Notes: generated from the letters alone by a model not told the origin. Shown: positions 18,416 to 30,049, counted from the first letter of the stretch. The stretch is 64,000 bases of DNA from Budvicia diplopodorum (GCF_009800925.1 NZ_WOYF01000001.1:124001-188000), one strand, 5' to 3'. Made by a program: numbers and translations.

Positions 18416-18916
18416 CTAGTTAAATACGCTTTCGAGAATAGCATTAACAACTAGAGTCGTAGCGGCTACAAGAACTAAATCATTACCAACCATATACCAA
18501 TCATATCCTGGGTAATGAGGTAAGCCGCCTAACATGTTTGCTGGGACCATTTTTTTAGCAATACCGGGTGGCAATGGCTTGCCTCTCGCTAGATTTTTAG
18601 CGATTCCTGGAGGCAGAGACTGATAGCCGGTCAAACCATAGGTTACAGCTAAGCCTCTGGCCTGATCTACGGAAATAGTAATGCTTGTCGGACTACCGTC
18701 AGAGTGGCCATTTACTTTATTTGAATTACCCTTATTGCCTTTATTACCTTTATCGCCCTTCTCTTTATGCCCTTGCTGCTTTTGACTATTACCATTTTGA
18801 TGGCCTTTTCCATTGCCGCCCGGGTCAGCGATTACCGATGATGAGAGCAAGATTAAAGACGCAATAGCAACAGATAGTCCTACCGTTATTTTGTTGTTCA
18901 TTTTCAAAATTCTCAT
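18416..18916 (-). CDS. CigR-like exported protein (RcnB family)
   Basis: The 166-residue product has a signal peptide (cleaved near SSSVIA), then a Gly/Asn/Lys/His-rich low-complexity segment (GNGKGHQNGNSQKQQGHKEK), and then the repeated motif LPPGIAKNLARGKPLPPGIA. The C-terminus reads LPHYPGYDWYMVGNDLVLV. The LPPG-I repeat and the YPGYxW...DLVLV ending are those of CigR, a Salmonella protein described as an anti-virulence factor. The start is uncertain: ATG 18916 or 18901, neither with a strong ribosome-binding site. It is the only intact gene of the icd element, as expected for a cargo gene. Confidence 0.75.
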   Translation of the reverse strand: MRILKMNNKITVGLSVAIASLILLSSSVIADPGGNGKGHQNGNSQKQQGHKEKGDKGNKGNKGNSNKVNGHSDGSPTSITISVDQARGLAVTYGLTGYQSLPPGIAKNLARGKPLPPGIAKKMVPANMLGGLPHYPGYDWYMVGNDLVLVAATTLVVNAILESVFN

Positions 18917-19000
18917 CAAGCAATATTACCTACAAATATAGTTCATTTTTATTAACACAACATTCTTTAGTTTGGGTTAATAACATCAAGGATATCTAGC

Positions 19001-19123
19001 ATGAATAATAAACTCAGCATTAATCCTAAACAAATATTAGGTCATAAGAGTCAACGTCAGACAGATAGATATGATGACATTCGTGACAAGAATTGGATAA
19101 AAATCACTCACAGATCCGTATGA
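19001..19123 (+). CDS. Short hypothetical frame, 40 codons
   Basis: ATG at 19001 follows AAGGA at a spacing of about 8 bases and encodes MNNKLSINPKQILGHKSQRQ and 20 further, mostly polar residues. I do not recognise it. It lies inside the icd element between the CigR-like gene and icd. It could be a remnant or a chance frame. Confidence 0.3.
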   Translation: MNNKLSINPKQILGHKSQRQTDRYDDIRDKNWIKITHRSV

Positions 19124-19225
19124 ATTTCATACAGTTTTGCAGAAGAATTTTGCAGGAGAACTTTTCTTAGAGTGAAAAAACAATCGGAGACCGAAGCCCC
19201 CGAAGATTTTATCAATACCGAAAAA

Positions 19226-20479
19226 TTACATATTATCGATAATGTCCTGACCAAACTCACTACATTTCCGTAGCTTAGCGCCATCCATTAAACGCTCAAA
19301 GTCGTAAGTGACGGTTTTATTTTTAATCGCCCCCTCCATACCTTTAACAATTAAATCGGCCGCTTCGAACCAACCCATATGGCGCAGCATCATCTCAGCG
19401 GAGAGGATAACGGAACCCGGGTTCACTTTATCCTGACCGGCATATTTAGGCGCGGTGCCGTGGGTAGCTTCAAACAGTGCGCAGTCGTCGCCAATATTGG
19501 CTCCCGGGGCAATACCGATTCCACCAACCTGAGCCGCTAATGCATCAGAAATGTAGTCACCGTTCAGGTTCATAGTAGCAATTACGTCATATTCGGCAGG
19601 ACGCAACAGGATTTGCTGTAAGAAAGCATCGGCGATAACGTCTTTAATCACGATGTCTTTGCCAGTTTTAGGATTCTTGATCTTCACCCACGGGCCGCCG
19701 TCAATCAGCTCACCGCCAAACGCCTCTTTCGCTAACTGATAGCCCCAGTCTTTGAAAGCGCCTTCAGTGAACTTCATGATATTGCCTTTGTGTACCAACG
19801 TTACCGATTCGCGGTCATTCACAATGGCATATTCAATTGCCGCTCTGACTAAACGCTTCGTCCCCTGCTCTGAACATGGTTTGATACCAATACCGCATTG
19901 CTCAGGGAAACGGATTTTCGTCACGCCCATCTCTTCGCGCAGGAATTTAATCACTTTATCGGCTTCTACCGTGCCCGCTTTCCACTCTACGCCAGCATAA
20001 ATGTCTTCGGCGTTTTCACGGAAAATAACCATATTGGTTAATTCTGGCTGTTTTACCGGGCTTGGGGTGCCTTCATAATAGCGAACCGGACGCAGGCAGA
20101 TATAAAGGTCTAGCTGCTGGCGAAGCGCAACGTTTAAAGAACGAATGCCTCCGCCAACCGGCGTAGTTAAAGGGCCTTTAATTGCAACGCGATATTCACG
20201 AATTAGTTTGAGAGTCTCTTCCGGTAGCCATACGTCTTTACCGTATACGTGGGTAGACTTCTCGCCGGTATAGATTTCCATCCAAGAGATTTTGCGCTCA
20301 CCGCCATAAGCTTTCTTTACGGCCTCATCAACAACGTCAATCATCACAGGTGTTACATCAACACCAATGCCATCACCTTCAATATATGGGATGATAGGAT
20401 CGTGCGGAACTGCGAGTTTACCATTGGTATCAACCGTGATTTTTTTACCTGCGGTCGGAACAACAACTTTGCTTTCCAT
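19226..20479 (-). CDS. icd: Isocitrate dehydrogenase (NADP+)
   Basis: Icd oxidises isocitrate to 2-oxoglutarate with NADP in the TCA cycle. The 417 residues (416 in E. coli) carry the regulatory phosphorylation site Ser near residue 114 in [25 protein letters not shown], the metal-site [14 protein letters not shown], and [10 protein letters not shown] for cofactor binding. The start MESKVVVP (20479) has GGAGAG upstream; an ATG at 20500 would add 7 residues. The C-terminal 40 codons were probably supplied or re-created by the integrated element, yet the ending [13 protein letters not shown] is normal, so the enzyme should be functional. It is divergent from rluE. Confidence 0.97.
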   Translation of the reverse strand: MESKVVVPTAGKKITVDTNGKLAVPHDPIIPYIEGDGIGVDVTPVMIDVVDEAVKKAYGGERKISWMEIYTGEKSTHVYGKDVWLPEETLKLIREYRVAIKGPLTTPVGGGIRSLNVALRQQLDLYICLRPVRYYEGTPSPVKQPELTNMVIFRENAEDIYAGVEWKAGTVEADKVIKFLREEMGVTKIRFPEQCGIGIKPCSEQGTKRLVRAAIEYAIVNDRESVTLVHKGNIMKFTEGAFKDWGYQLAKEAFGGELIDGGPWVKIKNPKTGKDIVIKDVIADAFLQQILLRPAEYDVIATMNLNGDYISDALAAQVGGIGIAPGANIGDDCALFEATHGTAPKYAGQDKVNPGSVILSAEMMLRHMGWFEAADLIVKGMEGAIKNKTVTYDFERLMDGAKLRKCSEFGQDIIDNM

Positions 20480-20610
20480 CAAACTCTCCTCTGAGGACAT
20501 GTTTGTTAATTTTTTGTAAGATGCTTAAAGATATTACTTCAATACTGAAAGTCCGCCAACCAAAAACTTTTTCAACTATAATGGTTTAACGATTCAACAC
20601 GCAAAATCAC

Positions 20611-21231
20611 ATGTTAAAATTAGCAATTAAAAAAAATTCTGCCAATCTGAACAGAAAAAAAACCAAAAGCCGCGAATCTAAAGGCCCGACGCGTATCATT
20701 CTGTTTAATAAACCTTATGATGTGCTGCCTCAGTTTACCGATGAAGCGGGCAGAAAAACCCTAAAAGACTTTATTTCACTGCCGGGGGTGTATGCCGCCG
20801 GGCGATTAGATCGTGACAGTGAAGGCCTTTTGGTACTGACCAACGATGGAAAACTTCAGGCACAGTTAACACAACCGCAACATAAAACCGGCAAAGTTTA
20901 TCTGGTTCAGGTGGAAGGCATTCCCAACGAAGCAGCGTTGGTTCAGTTGAGAAACGGCATTACCTTAAACGATGGGCCGACCCTACCAGCGGGAGCGGAA
21001 ACGATCGCAGAGCCTGAATGGTTATGGCCTAGGGATCCGCCGGTCAGGGAAAGAAAATCGATTCCTACCGGTTGGCTTAAAATCACCCTGTATGAAGGGC
21101 GAAACCGTCAGGTCCGTAGAATGACGGCGCACGTGGGTTATCCTACATTGCGCTTAATTCGTTACAGTGTGAATAACTGGACGCTTGACGGTCTGGCCCC
21201 CGGAGAATGGAGAGAGATCGAACATGGCTGA
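20611..21231 (+). CDS. rluE: 23S rRNA pseudouridine(2457) synthase RluE
   Basis: RluE isomerises U2457 of 23S rRNA. This 206-residue protein of the RsuA family has a lysine-rich N-terminal extension, then [18 protein letters not shown] and the catalytic Asp in [35 protein letters not shown] lies near the C-terminus. It is divergent from icd and overlaps nudJ by 8 bases. Confidence 0.95.
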   Translation: MLKLAIKKNSANLNRKKTKSRESKGPTRIILFNKPYDVLPQFTDEAGRKTLKDFISLPGVYAAGRLDRDSEGLLVLTNDGKLQAQLTQPQHKTGKVYLVQVEGIPNEAALVQLRNGITLNDGPTLPAGAETIAEPEWLWPRDPPVRERKSIPTGWLKITLYEGRNRQVRRMTAHVGYPTLRLIRYSVNNWTLDGLAPGEWREIEHG

Positions 21232-21694
21232 TACTCAATTTAAACCCCACGTTACGCTGGCCTGCGTTGTTCAGGCTGAAAATAAATTTTTGATGGTTGA
21301 GGAACGTATAAACGGTCGCCCGACGTTAAACCAGCCAGCGGGCCATTTAGAAGCCGACGAGACTCTGCTTCAGGGAGCTCAGCGAGAGCTGTGGGAAGAG
21401 ACCGGCATATTTGCATCGCCTCAATCTTTATTGCAGATTTATCAGTGGATTGCCCCGGACAAAACGCCGTTTATTCGCTTCACTTTTGCTATCGATCTGC
21501 CGGAAATCGTAGCGACTCAGCCTAACGATAGTGAGATAGACCGCTGCCTGTGGCTCAGCTATGACGAAATTGTCAATGCGCCCAATCTTCGTTCACCACT
21601 GGTACGACAAAGCCTACTGCGCTACCGGCAGCCACAGCGTTACCCCTTGTCATTATTAGAAACTTTTGAATGGCCGGAAAACCTGTTGCCTTAG
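21224..21694 (+). CDS. nudJ: Nudix phosphatase NudJ
   Basis: NudJ hydrolyses nucleoside di- and triphosphates and the thiamine precursor HMP-PP. The 156-residue protein starts [16 protein letters not shown]. It has the Nudix box as [20 protein letters not shown] followed by TGI, with all catalytic Glu residues, and [11 protein letters not shown] near the end. The start at 21224 overlaps the rluE stop (ATGGCTGA), implying coupling; an earlier frame start at 21185 lies inside rluE. Confidence 0.94.
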   Translation: MADTQFKPHVTLACVVQAENKFLMVEERINGRPTLNQPAGHLEADETLLQGAQRELWEETGIFASPQSLLQIYQWIAPDKTPFIRFTFAIDLPEIVATQPNDSEIDRCLWLSYDEIVNAPNLRSPLVRQSLLRYRQPQRYPLSLLETFEWPENLLP

Positions 21695-21799
21695 GCGATG
21701 CGTCTGCGCCAGCAACGTGCTAAAATCCTGCGTTGTTATTCATTACCTGTTTCATTGTTACCTGTTTCATCTTTAGCCTTAACGATACGCGAGAGCCCC

Positions 21800-22903
21800 A
21801 TGTCAGAGAATAACCAGAAAAAAGTCATTGTCGGAATGTCCGGCGGCGTTGACTCCTCCGTTTCAGCCTATTTGCTTTTACAACAAGGCTATCAGGTGGC
21901 CGGTTTATTTATGAAAAACTGGGAGGAAGATGATTCAGACGAATACTGTTCAGCCTCTGACGATTTGGCCGATGCCCAGTCCGTTTGCGATAAATTGGGC
22001 ATTGAGCTGCACACCATTAATTTCTCATCCGAATATTGGGACAACGTATTTGAGCACTTCCTTGCCGAATATAGGGCTGGTCGTACGCCTAATCCCGATA
22101 TTCTGTGCAATAAAGAGATTAAGTTTAAAGCCTTTCTCGAATTTGCCGCTGAAGATTTAGGCGCAGATTACATAGCAACCGGTCACTACGTTCGTCGCCA
22201 AGATGTTGACGGTAAAAGCCGCCTGCTGCGCGGCGTTGATACCAATAAAGACCAAAGCTATTTTCTCTATACGTTAAGCCACGAACAGGTTGCCCAAAGT
22301 CTGTTTCCGGTGGGTGAATTAGAGAAACCCGAAGTCCGTCGTATCGCCGAGCAGCTAGATCTAGTCACGGCAAAAAAGAAAGACTCAACCGGAATATGTT
22401 TTATCGGTGAGCGTAAATTCAAAGACTTTCTTGCCCGCTATTTACCCGCACAGCCGGGCAAAATTGTGACCGTCGATGGCGAAACCATCGGGCAACATCA
22501 GGGCCTGATGTATCATACTTTAGGCCAGCGTAAAGGCTTAGGCATTGGCGGTTTGAAAGACGGAGGAGAAGATCCTTGGTACGTCGTCGATAAAGATCTA
22601 ATTAACAACCGCCTTATTGTTGCACAGGGCCACGACCACCCTAGCCTGTTCTCGACCGGACTGATCGCGCAACAGCTACACTGGGTCGATAGGCTGACCG
22701 TTAATCAACCATTCTGCTGCACGGTAAAAACTCGCTATCGGCAACAGGACGTATCCTGTACCGTAACTCCTCACGGTGATGACCGTATCGAAGTTCGCTT
22801 CGATGAACCGGTTGCCGCGGTAACGCCGGGGCAATCCGCCGTTTTCTATCAAGGTGAAGTTTGTCTTGGTGGTGGTGTTATCGAAGAACGCTTAAAGGAT
22901 TAA
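21800..22903 (+). CDS. mnmA: tRNA-specific 2-thiouridylase MnmA
   Basis: MnmA puts sulfur on C2 of U34 in tRNA-Lys, -Glu and -Gln, using sulfur relayed by the Tus proteins (tusE is also in this window). The 367 residues show the PP-loop [15 protein letters not shown], the first catalytic Cys in [12 protein letters not shown] and the second in [16 protein letters not shown]. The start at 21800 (MSENNQKKV) is preceded by GAGAG; an ATG at 21698 would add 34 residues of unrelated sequence. hflD follows with a 2-base gap. Confidence 0.97.
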   Translation: MSENNQKKVIVGMSGGVDSSVSAYLLLQQGYQVAGLFMKNWEEDDSDEYCSASDDLADAQSVCDKLGIELHTINFSSEYWDNVFEHFLAEYRAGRTPNPDILCNKEIKFKAFLEFAAEDLGADYIATGHYVRRQDVDGKSRLLRGVDTNKDQSYFLYTLSHEQVAQSLFPVGELEKPEVRRIAEQLDLVTAKKKDSTGICFIGERKFKDFLARYLPAQPGKIVTVDGETIGQHQGLMYHTLGQRKGLGIGGLKDGGEDPWYVVDKDLINNRLIVAQGHDHPSLFSTGLIAQQLHWVDRLTVNQPFCCTVKTRYRQQDVSCTVTPHGDDRIEVRFDEPVAAVTPGQSAVFYQGEVCLGGGVIEERLKD

Positions 22904-22905
22904 TC

Positions 22906-24926
<2,021 letters not shown>

Positions 24927-24950
24927 TATTACGCTTACCGTTTCCACAAA

Positions 24951-24977
24951 AAAACGCGCAGTTAGCGCGTTTTTTAT
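24951..24977. terminator. Bidirectional terminator purB / dcuC
   Basis: AAAAAACGCG (24951-24960) pairs perfectly with CGCGTTTTTT (24968-24977) around a 7-base loop. The A-run and T-run make it work on both strands, between two convergent genes. Confidence 0.88.
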
Positions 24978-24997
24978 TGCAACTTATCGAACCGGTA

Positions 24998-26389
24998 TCA
25001 GAGGCTAGCCGCTGGCCCCGTAAAGAAAATACCGACAATCAAAGTATGAACCACTAACCCGACCAACAGTGGAATCGCCGTTCTTTTGACCACATCAAAC
25101 GGCGACAGCTTCGCTCCGCTAGAAACGGCAATCACCACGCCGGAAACCGGTGACATTGCCCGCCCCATATGAGAAGCCTGTTGCATAGGCAGAATCATTC
25201 CCACCGGATTAACGCCCATACTATGGGCAATTTGAGGGATAAGCTCAACAAAGGCCAGGAATGGCGCATTGCCGGAGCCCATAATAATAGCGGCAGCAAG
25301 CGTAACGATAGCAAACACAATTGCCATGGCAAACGGAGGTAGCCCAACGTGCTGAGCCATCATAATCAGTTGATCAATAGCGCCGATAACTTTAATGCCG
25401 TGCGCAAACACGCCGGCGGCAACTAACAGCCCGACAACGCCGGTAAATGCGCTGCCCATGCCCTTCAAAAACTGATTAAACCCGTCACAAACCTGTTTGA
25501 AATTTCTGGTGCGTAGAGTTTCTATCAACATACAGACAAACATACAGATCAAAACAATCGTAACAACGTCTAGATTAATATCTTTAACGAACAGCTTAGA
25601 GAAAACGATCGCCATGATAATCGGCAACATCGGCAGCAAGGCATAAAAACCGGGTGCGCCTTTACCTTCACTGACCTGCTCGTCTTCTTTCCCCAGCTCC
25701 GCGAGGATCCCCAATTTACGATCGCAGTGACGCTGCCAGAATACGTGAGTAATACCCACGGCCAGTACGGTGGCAATGGCGGCCGGCCCCTGAAACGACA
25801 GCACGTAGCCAACCACGTCTTTTCCCATACCGACGGCATCGGTAGCGCGAATGGCATCTACCGCCATTGGCGTATAGGCCACGCCAAGCGAAGTCGCAAT
25901 CACGCCCGCAGCAGAAGCAGGTGACAGACCAAGACCGATCATTATCGGGAACATCGTCCCCATCAGTAATACGGCAAGCCCCGTGGCAGAAGGAATTGCC
26001 AGTTGAAGTGCGCTGGCCAGCAGGAAAGAAAAGAACAGCAAAATATAGGGTGAACGTAATGATTTCAGCGGCCGGGTAGCTACCCGAACAACGGCTTCAT
26101 TGGCGCCGATATGGTCCATGTAATGGGCGAAGCCCATCAGGGCCATAATCATTAATCCTAAGTCGGCTGCGCGAGTACTGAATAAATCCCGCATCACTTC
26201 AAAGATATCAAAAAAGGTGATGCCGGTGGTTTTCAGGCTCTTGGGTAAAATAGTACCCCAGCCAAATATCATGGTGCAAATCATCAAGACTATACCGGCA
26301 GCAAAAAGTACCGGTTCAGCTTTATAACCTTTTAATATCAGCCGTGCGACTACCACAATAACCAGTAGAGCAATAATAACCTGAATCAT
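24998..26389 (-). CDS. dcuC: DcuC-family C4-dicarboxylate transporter
   Basis: The 463-residue inner-membrane carrier has about 12 hydrophobic segments. DcuC works mainly in anaerobic fumarate/succinate exchange or succinate efflux. Landmarks are GFAHYMDHIGANEAVVRVA, the C-terminal SGNAPFLAFVELIPQIAHS, GMILPMQQASHMGRAMSPVSG and SPFDVVKRTAIPLLVGL, close to E. coli DcuC. The start overlaps the pepT stop by 4 bases (ATGA). A link between peptide breakdown and dicarboxylate transport is suggested by this coupling; the exact substrate is not shown. Confidence 0.82.
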   Translation of the reverse strand: MIQVIIALLVIVVVARLILKGYKAEPVLFAAGIVLMICTMIFGWGTILPKSLKTTGITFFDIFEVMRDLFSTRAADLGLMIMALMGFAHYMDHIGANEAVVRVATRPLKSLRSPYILLFFSFLLASALQLAIPSATGLAVLLMGTMFPIMIGLGLSPASAAGVIATSLGVAYTPMAVDAIRATDAVGMGKDVVGYVLSFQGPAAIATVLAVGITHVFWQRHCDRKLGILAELGKEDEQVSEGKGAPGFYALLPMLPIIMAIVFSKLFVKDINLDVVTIVLICMFVCMLIETLRTRNFKQVCDGFNQFLKGMGSAFTGVVGLLVAAGVFAHGIKVIGAIDQLIMMAQHVGLPPFAMAIVFAIVTLAAAIIMGSGNAPFLAFVELIPQIAHSMGVNPVGMILPMQQASHMGRAMSPVSGVVIAVSSGAKLSPFDVVKRTAIPLLVGLVVHTLIVGIFFTGPAASL

Positions 26390-27639
26390 ACGTTCCCACC
26401 GTTGGCAAAGCGATCGTGTGTCAATTTGACGACTTCAACTAACACATCGCTGGCAGCTCTAAGAGACTTCACCGGCAGGTATTCATAGATAGAGTGAAAA
26501 TTATGTGCGCCAGTAAAAATATTTGGACAAGGTAAACCGTTCTGAGACAACGCAGCACCGTCATATCCGCCGCGCATTGGCGTCACTTTGGGTTCAATAC
26601 CCTGATTACGATAGGCCTGAACCGCAATATCAATAGGATAAGCGGAGTCACCCTGCAGGCTATTGAACACATTGGCATAGCGATCGGCTAGTTTACATTT
26701 GATGCTATCGGCGCCCCATAGGGCCGCACAGCTTTCAGCCAGCGTGGCTAAGAATTTCATCCGGCTTGAATAGCCTTCTTCGGTGAAATCCCGCACGTCC
26801 ATCTGTAGCACCGTTTTAGCACTATTGCCCTGCATCTGTTTAACCCAATAATAACCTTCACGGCCATCGGTATATTCCGGCGCTTCGCCGCCCGGTAGCA
26901 TTGAAATGAATTTATGCGCCATCAGCAGTGAGTTTTTAAGCTTACCTTTGGCCGACATCGGGTGGGCAGATTGTCCGGTAAAGATAATTTCGGCGTCTCC
27001 GGCGTTCCAGTTTTCATACACCAGTTCACCGATACCACAGCAATCCAGCGTATAGGCAAAGTCAGCGCCAAAGCGCTTCACGTCAAACACTTTGGAACCT
27101 CGTAGCCCTTGTTCTTCGTCGGGAACCAGACCGACTTTAACCGGCCCGTGCTTGATTTCAGGGTGCTGTAATAAATACTGGATTGCATTGACGATAGACG
27201 CGATGGCCGCTTTATCATCGGCGCCAAGCAGGCTGGTGCCGTCAGTGACAATAATGTCGTCACCGATGTAATCATTCAGTTCAGGAAACTCACTCTGACG
27301 TAAAAAGATCTGTTTTTCTGCATTAAGGCAAAGATCGCCGCCCTGATAAGGCAATATTTGCGCGTTAGTATCGTTGGTTTGCTCGGCGCTGGTATCAAGA
27401 TGACCAAAAAATGCAACGGCAGGCAGCGGGTAATCCACATTACTCGGCAGCGTGGCGGTGACGATCGCCTTTTCACTAACCTGTACATCATCCAGCCCTA
27501 ACGCTTTAAGTTCATCCGCCACTTTATTAGCCAGAACCCGTTGCCCTTCAGACGAGGGCATTATGCCAGCAGCGCCTTTTTCTCTATTCGTTGTTGTATT
27601 AATTTTAGTGTAGGAAATGAACCGCTCGACAATATCCAT
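26386..27639 (-). CDS. pepT: Peptidase T-family aminotripeptidase
   Basis: PepT is a cytoplasmic di-zinc enzyme (M20 family) that removes the N-terminal residue from tripeptides. The 417 residues (408 in E. coli) show GHLDTSAEQ, GADDKAAIASI, the catalytic PDEEQGLRGSKVF and PMRGGYDGAALSQNGLPCP with the metal-binding GAHNFHSIYEYLP. Sequence similarity to E. coli PepT is moderate, so a PepT-like paralogue is possible. It is translationally coupled to the dcuC-like gene downstream. Confidence 0.85.
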   Translation of the reverse strand: MDIVERFISYTKINTTTNREKGAAGIMPSSEGQRVLANKVADELKALGLDDVQVSEKAIVTATLPSNVDYPLPAVAFFGHLDTSAEQTNDTNAQILPYQGGDLCLNAEKQIFLRQSEFPELNDYIGDDIIVTDGTSLLGADDKAAIASIVNAIQYLLQHPEIKHGPVKVGLVPDEEQGLRGSKVFDVKRFGADFAYTLDCCGIGELVYENWNAGDAEIIFTGQSAHPMSAKGKLKNSLLMAHKFISMLPGGEAPEYTDGREGYYWVKQMQGNSAKTVLQMDVRDFTEEGYSSRMKFLATLAESCAALWGADSIKCKLADRYANVFNSLQGDSAYPIDIAVQAYRNQGIEPKVTPMRGGYDGAALSQNGLPCPNIFTGAHNFHSIYEYLPVKSLRAASDVLVEVVKLTHDRFANGGNV

Positions 27640-28094
27640 GGATATTTACCTTTGATGCTGAATGAAAAGAATTTCTGTCACATTAACATAGCGAAATAAA
27701 TGGGTTAATAATATGCTTCCAAATAGTTGCTATTACTATTTATGCGATAATAGCAATCGTTTACTTTAAATTTCATTGAATTAGCTCACAATAATAATTA
27801 TTAATTCAAATAACATCCTGACGATACAGAAAATATATATCTATTCTGCCGGTCATGAACGGTCCATTTAACTTACCCACCCACTATCACCTCGGGTTTG
27901 AATATCCCGGAGAACCGGGATCTCGCCCGGTTAGCAAAACGAGCGATCGCCGCCGTCAGCAAGCGATTGCCTGTTATAGTTAAAGGTGATGGTGCTAAAC
28001 TAACGGCCTGACTCGATATTTTTGTATCACCGCTTATTGCATTAGCTTTGCCTGAAGATCGGACGTCCGGTTAATGTCACGTATAGGAAAAAAA
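27640..28094. other. Intergenic region, pepT / dedA-family gene
   Basis: This gap of 455 bases between divergent genes must hold both promoters. The left 200 bases are AT-rich. At 27904-27921 there is a perfect 7-bp hairpin (ATCCCGG/CCGGGAT with a 4-base loop) of unknown role. No operator was recognised. Confidence 0.45.
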
Positions 28095-28751
28095 ATGGGT
28101 TTGATATCAGATTTATTTCAGGCGCTTATTCATCAAGACTTCAAAACCTTGGCCAATCCAGAGTTTCTTTGGGCAATTTATGGCGTTCTATTTCTCACTA
28201 TTTTTCTTGAAAACGGTTTATTACCTACCGCATTTTTACCCGGTGATAGCCTGCTGCTGCTTTCCGGTGCGTTAGTTGCTCAGGGTTCGCTTCATTTTGC
28301 GCTAACGCTTATTGTGCTTACCGCTGCCGCGGGGTTGGGCTGTTGGTTTAGCTATCTTCAGGGAAAATGGTTAGGTCGAACAAAAACGGTGCGAGGCTGG
28401 CTGAATAAGATCCCCGCCAACTATCATCAGCGTACCCATCAGCTATTTCACTACCATGGCTTCTTTGCCCTACTGATTGGCCGTTTTCTTGCCTTTGTCC
28501 GAACGCTATTACCAACGATTGCCGGGCTATCCAATATGGATCCTAAGCGCTTTCAGATATATAACTGGCTTAGTGCTATTCTGTGGGTCGGGGTTGTTAC
28601 CGGATTCGGCTATTTGGTCAGTATGACGCCATTGTTTAAACACTATGAGCGTGGAATGATGACAGGATTAATGATTTTGCCTATCGTGCTTCTGGTCGGT
28701 GGTTTGATTGGCTCAATCATAGTGATACTGAAAAAGAAATCCTCTAAATAA
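28095..28751 (+). CDS. DedA-family membrane protein (YqjA/YghB type)
   Basis: The 218-residue inner-membrane protein belongs to the DedA family, implicated in flipping undecaprenyl or other lipid phosphates and in proton-dependent homeostasis. It shows [20 protein letters not shown] near residue 40, [18 protein letters not shown], and [18 protein letters not shown] with the conserved Arg residues. It is about equally close to E. coli YqjA and YghB, so I give no symbol. The start at 28095 has AGGA upstream; an ATG at 28074 would add 7 residues. Confidence 0.9.
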   Translation: MGLISDLFQALIHQDFKTLANPEFLWAIYGVLFLTIFLENGLLPTAFLPGDSLLLLSGALVAQGSLHFALTLIVLTAAAGLGCWFSYLQGKWLGRTKTVRGWLNKIPANYHQRTHQLFHYHGFFALLIGRFLAFVRTLLPTIAGLSNMDPKRFQIYNWLSAILWVGVVTGFGYLVSMTPLFKHYERGMMTGLMILPIVLLVGGLIGSIIVILKKKSSK

Positions 28752-28755
28752 CAAA

Positions 28756-28777
28756 CGGGAAGTTTTTAACCTTCCCG
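28756..28777 (+). terminator. Probable terminator after the dedA-family gene
   Basis: CGGGAAG (28756-28762) pairs with CTTCCCG (28771-28777) around a T-rich loop, immediately after the stop codon. There is no T-run after it, so efficiency is uncertain. Confidence 0.5.
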
Positions 28778-28795
28778 CGCTGATAATGTTCTTAT

Positions 28796-29047
28796 TTATA
28801 ATCGCTTACGCAAAGCGTCATCGGCGCTAAACCACCAGAGCTCAGGCGCTTTTTGCGGAGAAAACCGCACCTGATAAGCATTTTTAGGCGGTTCAAGCTT
28901 CCAACGAGAGCGACGTTCCTTTTTCACTACTAAAAACCGACGCCACCCCATGCTCTTTATGGCTCGGTTTTCCAGAACCCAGGCAACAGACGCTGACAAA
29001 GGTAAACGGGTATAAACATCTTCAACGCTGATATCACAGATACACAC
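28796..29047 (-). CDS. Hypothetical protein, about 83 residues
   Basis: This soluble basic protein ends PELWWFSADDALRKRL. It contains VEDVYTRLPLSASVAWVLE, RRFLVVKKERRSRWKLE and a Trp-rich C-terminus. I chose a GTG start at 29047 because AAGGGA lies upstream; a TTG at 29068 would add 7 residues. No family is recognised. It is on the same strand as the next hypothetical gene, 200 bases away. Confidence 0.55.
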   Translation of the reverse strand: MCICDISVEDVYTRLPLSASVAWVLENRAIKSMGWRRFLVVKKERRSRWKLEPPKNAYQVRFSPQKAPELWWFSADDALRKRL

Positions 29048-29246
29048 GGAGGGATTCCCTTCTTTCAATAATAAATGCTAACACTACAATACGGTCTGTT
29101 TCACGGACTAAGACATGGGGCATGATCCTAACCAGCATCCGAACAAAATACAATATGCAATCTCTTCAGAAACGGCCAACGCAGCATCGTTTGGCGATAA
29201 CACCGGCAAAATGAAGGAATAACCGTTAGCGCCGTACAGACAACGG

Positions 29247-29477
29247 CTAGATTTGGTTCTCAATCGCGGCACTACAGCCAGAAAAGAACACGCTAATTGC
29301 TTCATCGTAATTCAGCTCTTTAAGCAAAATTGCCCGTTTAAATACCCTTTCAGACCCGGATTGATCTTTCCACGACCACCGTACCATCAGCGTATTTTTG
29401 TCTGGCTCAATGTCTACCAAAACGCTGGCTTTCAAATTCACCTGCTGTGCACACCGTATAAAATCAGTAACGTCCAT
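29247..29477 (-). CDS. Hypothetical protein, 76 residues
   Basis: This small soluble protein starts MDVTDFIRCAQQVNLKASVL, with GAGG five bases before the ATG. It contains MVRWSWKDQSGSERVFKRA and ends SGCSAAIENQI. The alternation of charged and hydrophobic residues suggests a compact beta-rich domain. I do not recognise it. It lies between the tRNA operon and the preceding hypothetical gene. Confidence 0.6.
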   Translation of the reverse strand: MDVTDFIRCAQQVNLKASVLVDIEPDKNTLMVRWSWKDQSGSERVFKRAILLKELNYDEAISVFFSGCSAAIENQI

Positions 29478-29716
29478 ACTATCCTCAAATGGTAATACTC
29501 ATATACATTGAGCCACCCAGCCAGTACCAATCACCAAATGTTAACATAAGCATCATCTGGCAGTAGTATCGTTACGGACATAGCCCATTATTAGCTCTGA
29601 TGTTTAACTACAGCGTGTTGATGAACGTTGAAAATCTCAAGTTTATGCAGGATGACGGTGCTGGCCTACCGAGATGAACCGGTGTGAGGCTTGTTGATAA
29701 AATTGGGGCACAAAAA

Positions 29717-29734
29717 AACCACCTTAAGGTGGTT
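29717..29734 (-). terminator. Terminator of the tRNA operon
   Basis: AACCACCTT/AAGGTGGTT is a perfect 9-bp self-complementary stem. On the minus strand it is followed by a run of T. It lies about 37 bases past the tRNA-Leu 3' end. Confidence 0.82.
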
Positions 29735-29770
29735 TGTTGCTAAATCTGCTGCTGAATTCAACCAGCTTTA

Positions 29771-29857
29771 TGGTGCCCGGGGCGAGACTTGAACTCGCAT
29801 GGCGTTGCCGCCGAGGGATTTTAAATCCCTTGTGTCTACCGATTTCACCACCCGGGC
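29771..29857 (-). tRNA. leuZ: tRNA-Leu (anticodon UAA)
   Basis: The 87-nt tRNA, including the encoded CCA, starts GCCCGGGTGGTGAAATC. It has anticodon TAA in the loop TTTAAAA, a long variable arm typical of tRNA-Leu, and GTTCAAGTC in the T-loop. It is third in the gly-cys-leu cluster, the same order as glyW-cysT-leuZ in E. coli. Confidence 0.95.
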
Positions 29858-29868
29858 ATATCTAAAAC

Positions 29869-29942
29869 TGGAGGCGCGTCCCGGAGTCGAACCGAGGTAG
29901 GCGGATTTGCAATCCGCAGCATGGCCACTCTGCCAACGCGCC
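29869..29942 (-). tRNA. cysT: tRNA-Cys (anticodon GCA)
   Basis: The 74-nt tRNA with encoded CCA starts GGCGCGTTGGCAGAGTGG. The anticodon loop is TTGCAAA and the T-loop is GGTTCGACTCC. It lies between the Gly and Leu tRNAs. Confidence 0.95.
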
Positions 29943-29973
29943 TTACTCCTTAATACCATTGCAGATATTAAAT

Positions 29974-30049
<76 letters not shown>

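Larger units (their letters stand above)
17311..19393. mobile_element. Remnant of an icd-integrated prophage/island (e14-like site)
   Basis: About 2.1 kb is bounded by two direct copies of roughly 108 bp of the icd 3' end, 17311-17418 and 19286-19393. The same region of icd is the attachment site of e14 and phage 21 in E. coli. Between the copies lie a frameshifted large phage protein fragment, a truncated methyltransferase in the opposite direction, an intact CigR-like gene and a 40-codon frame. No integrase or repressor remains, so the element can no longer move by itself. Confidence 0.78.

Noticed and set aside
29108-29305. 65-codon minus-strand frame overlapping the 76-residue hypothetical gene
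   Set aside because: It overlaps a better-supported frame with a good ribosome-binding site and has none itself.
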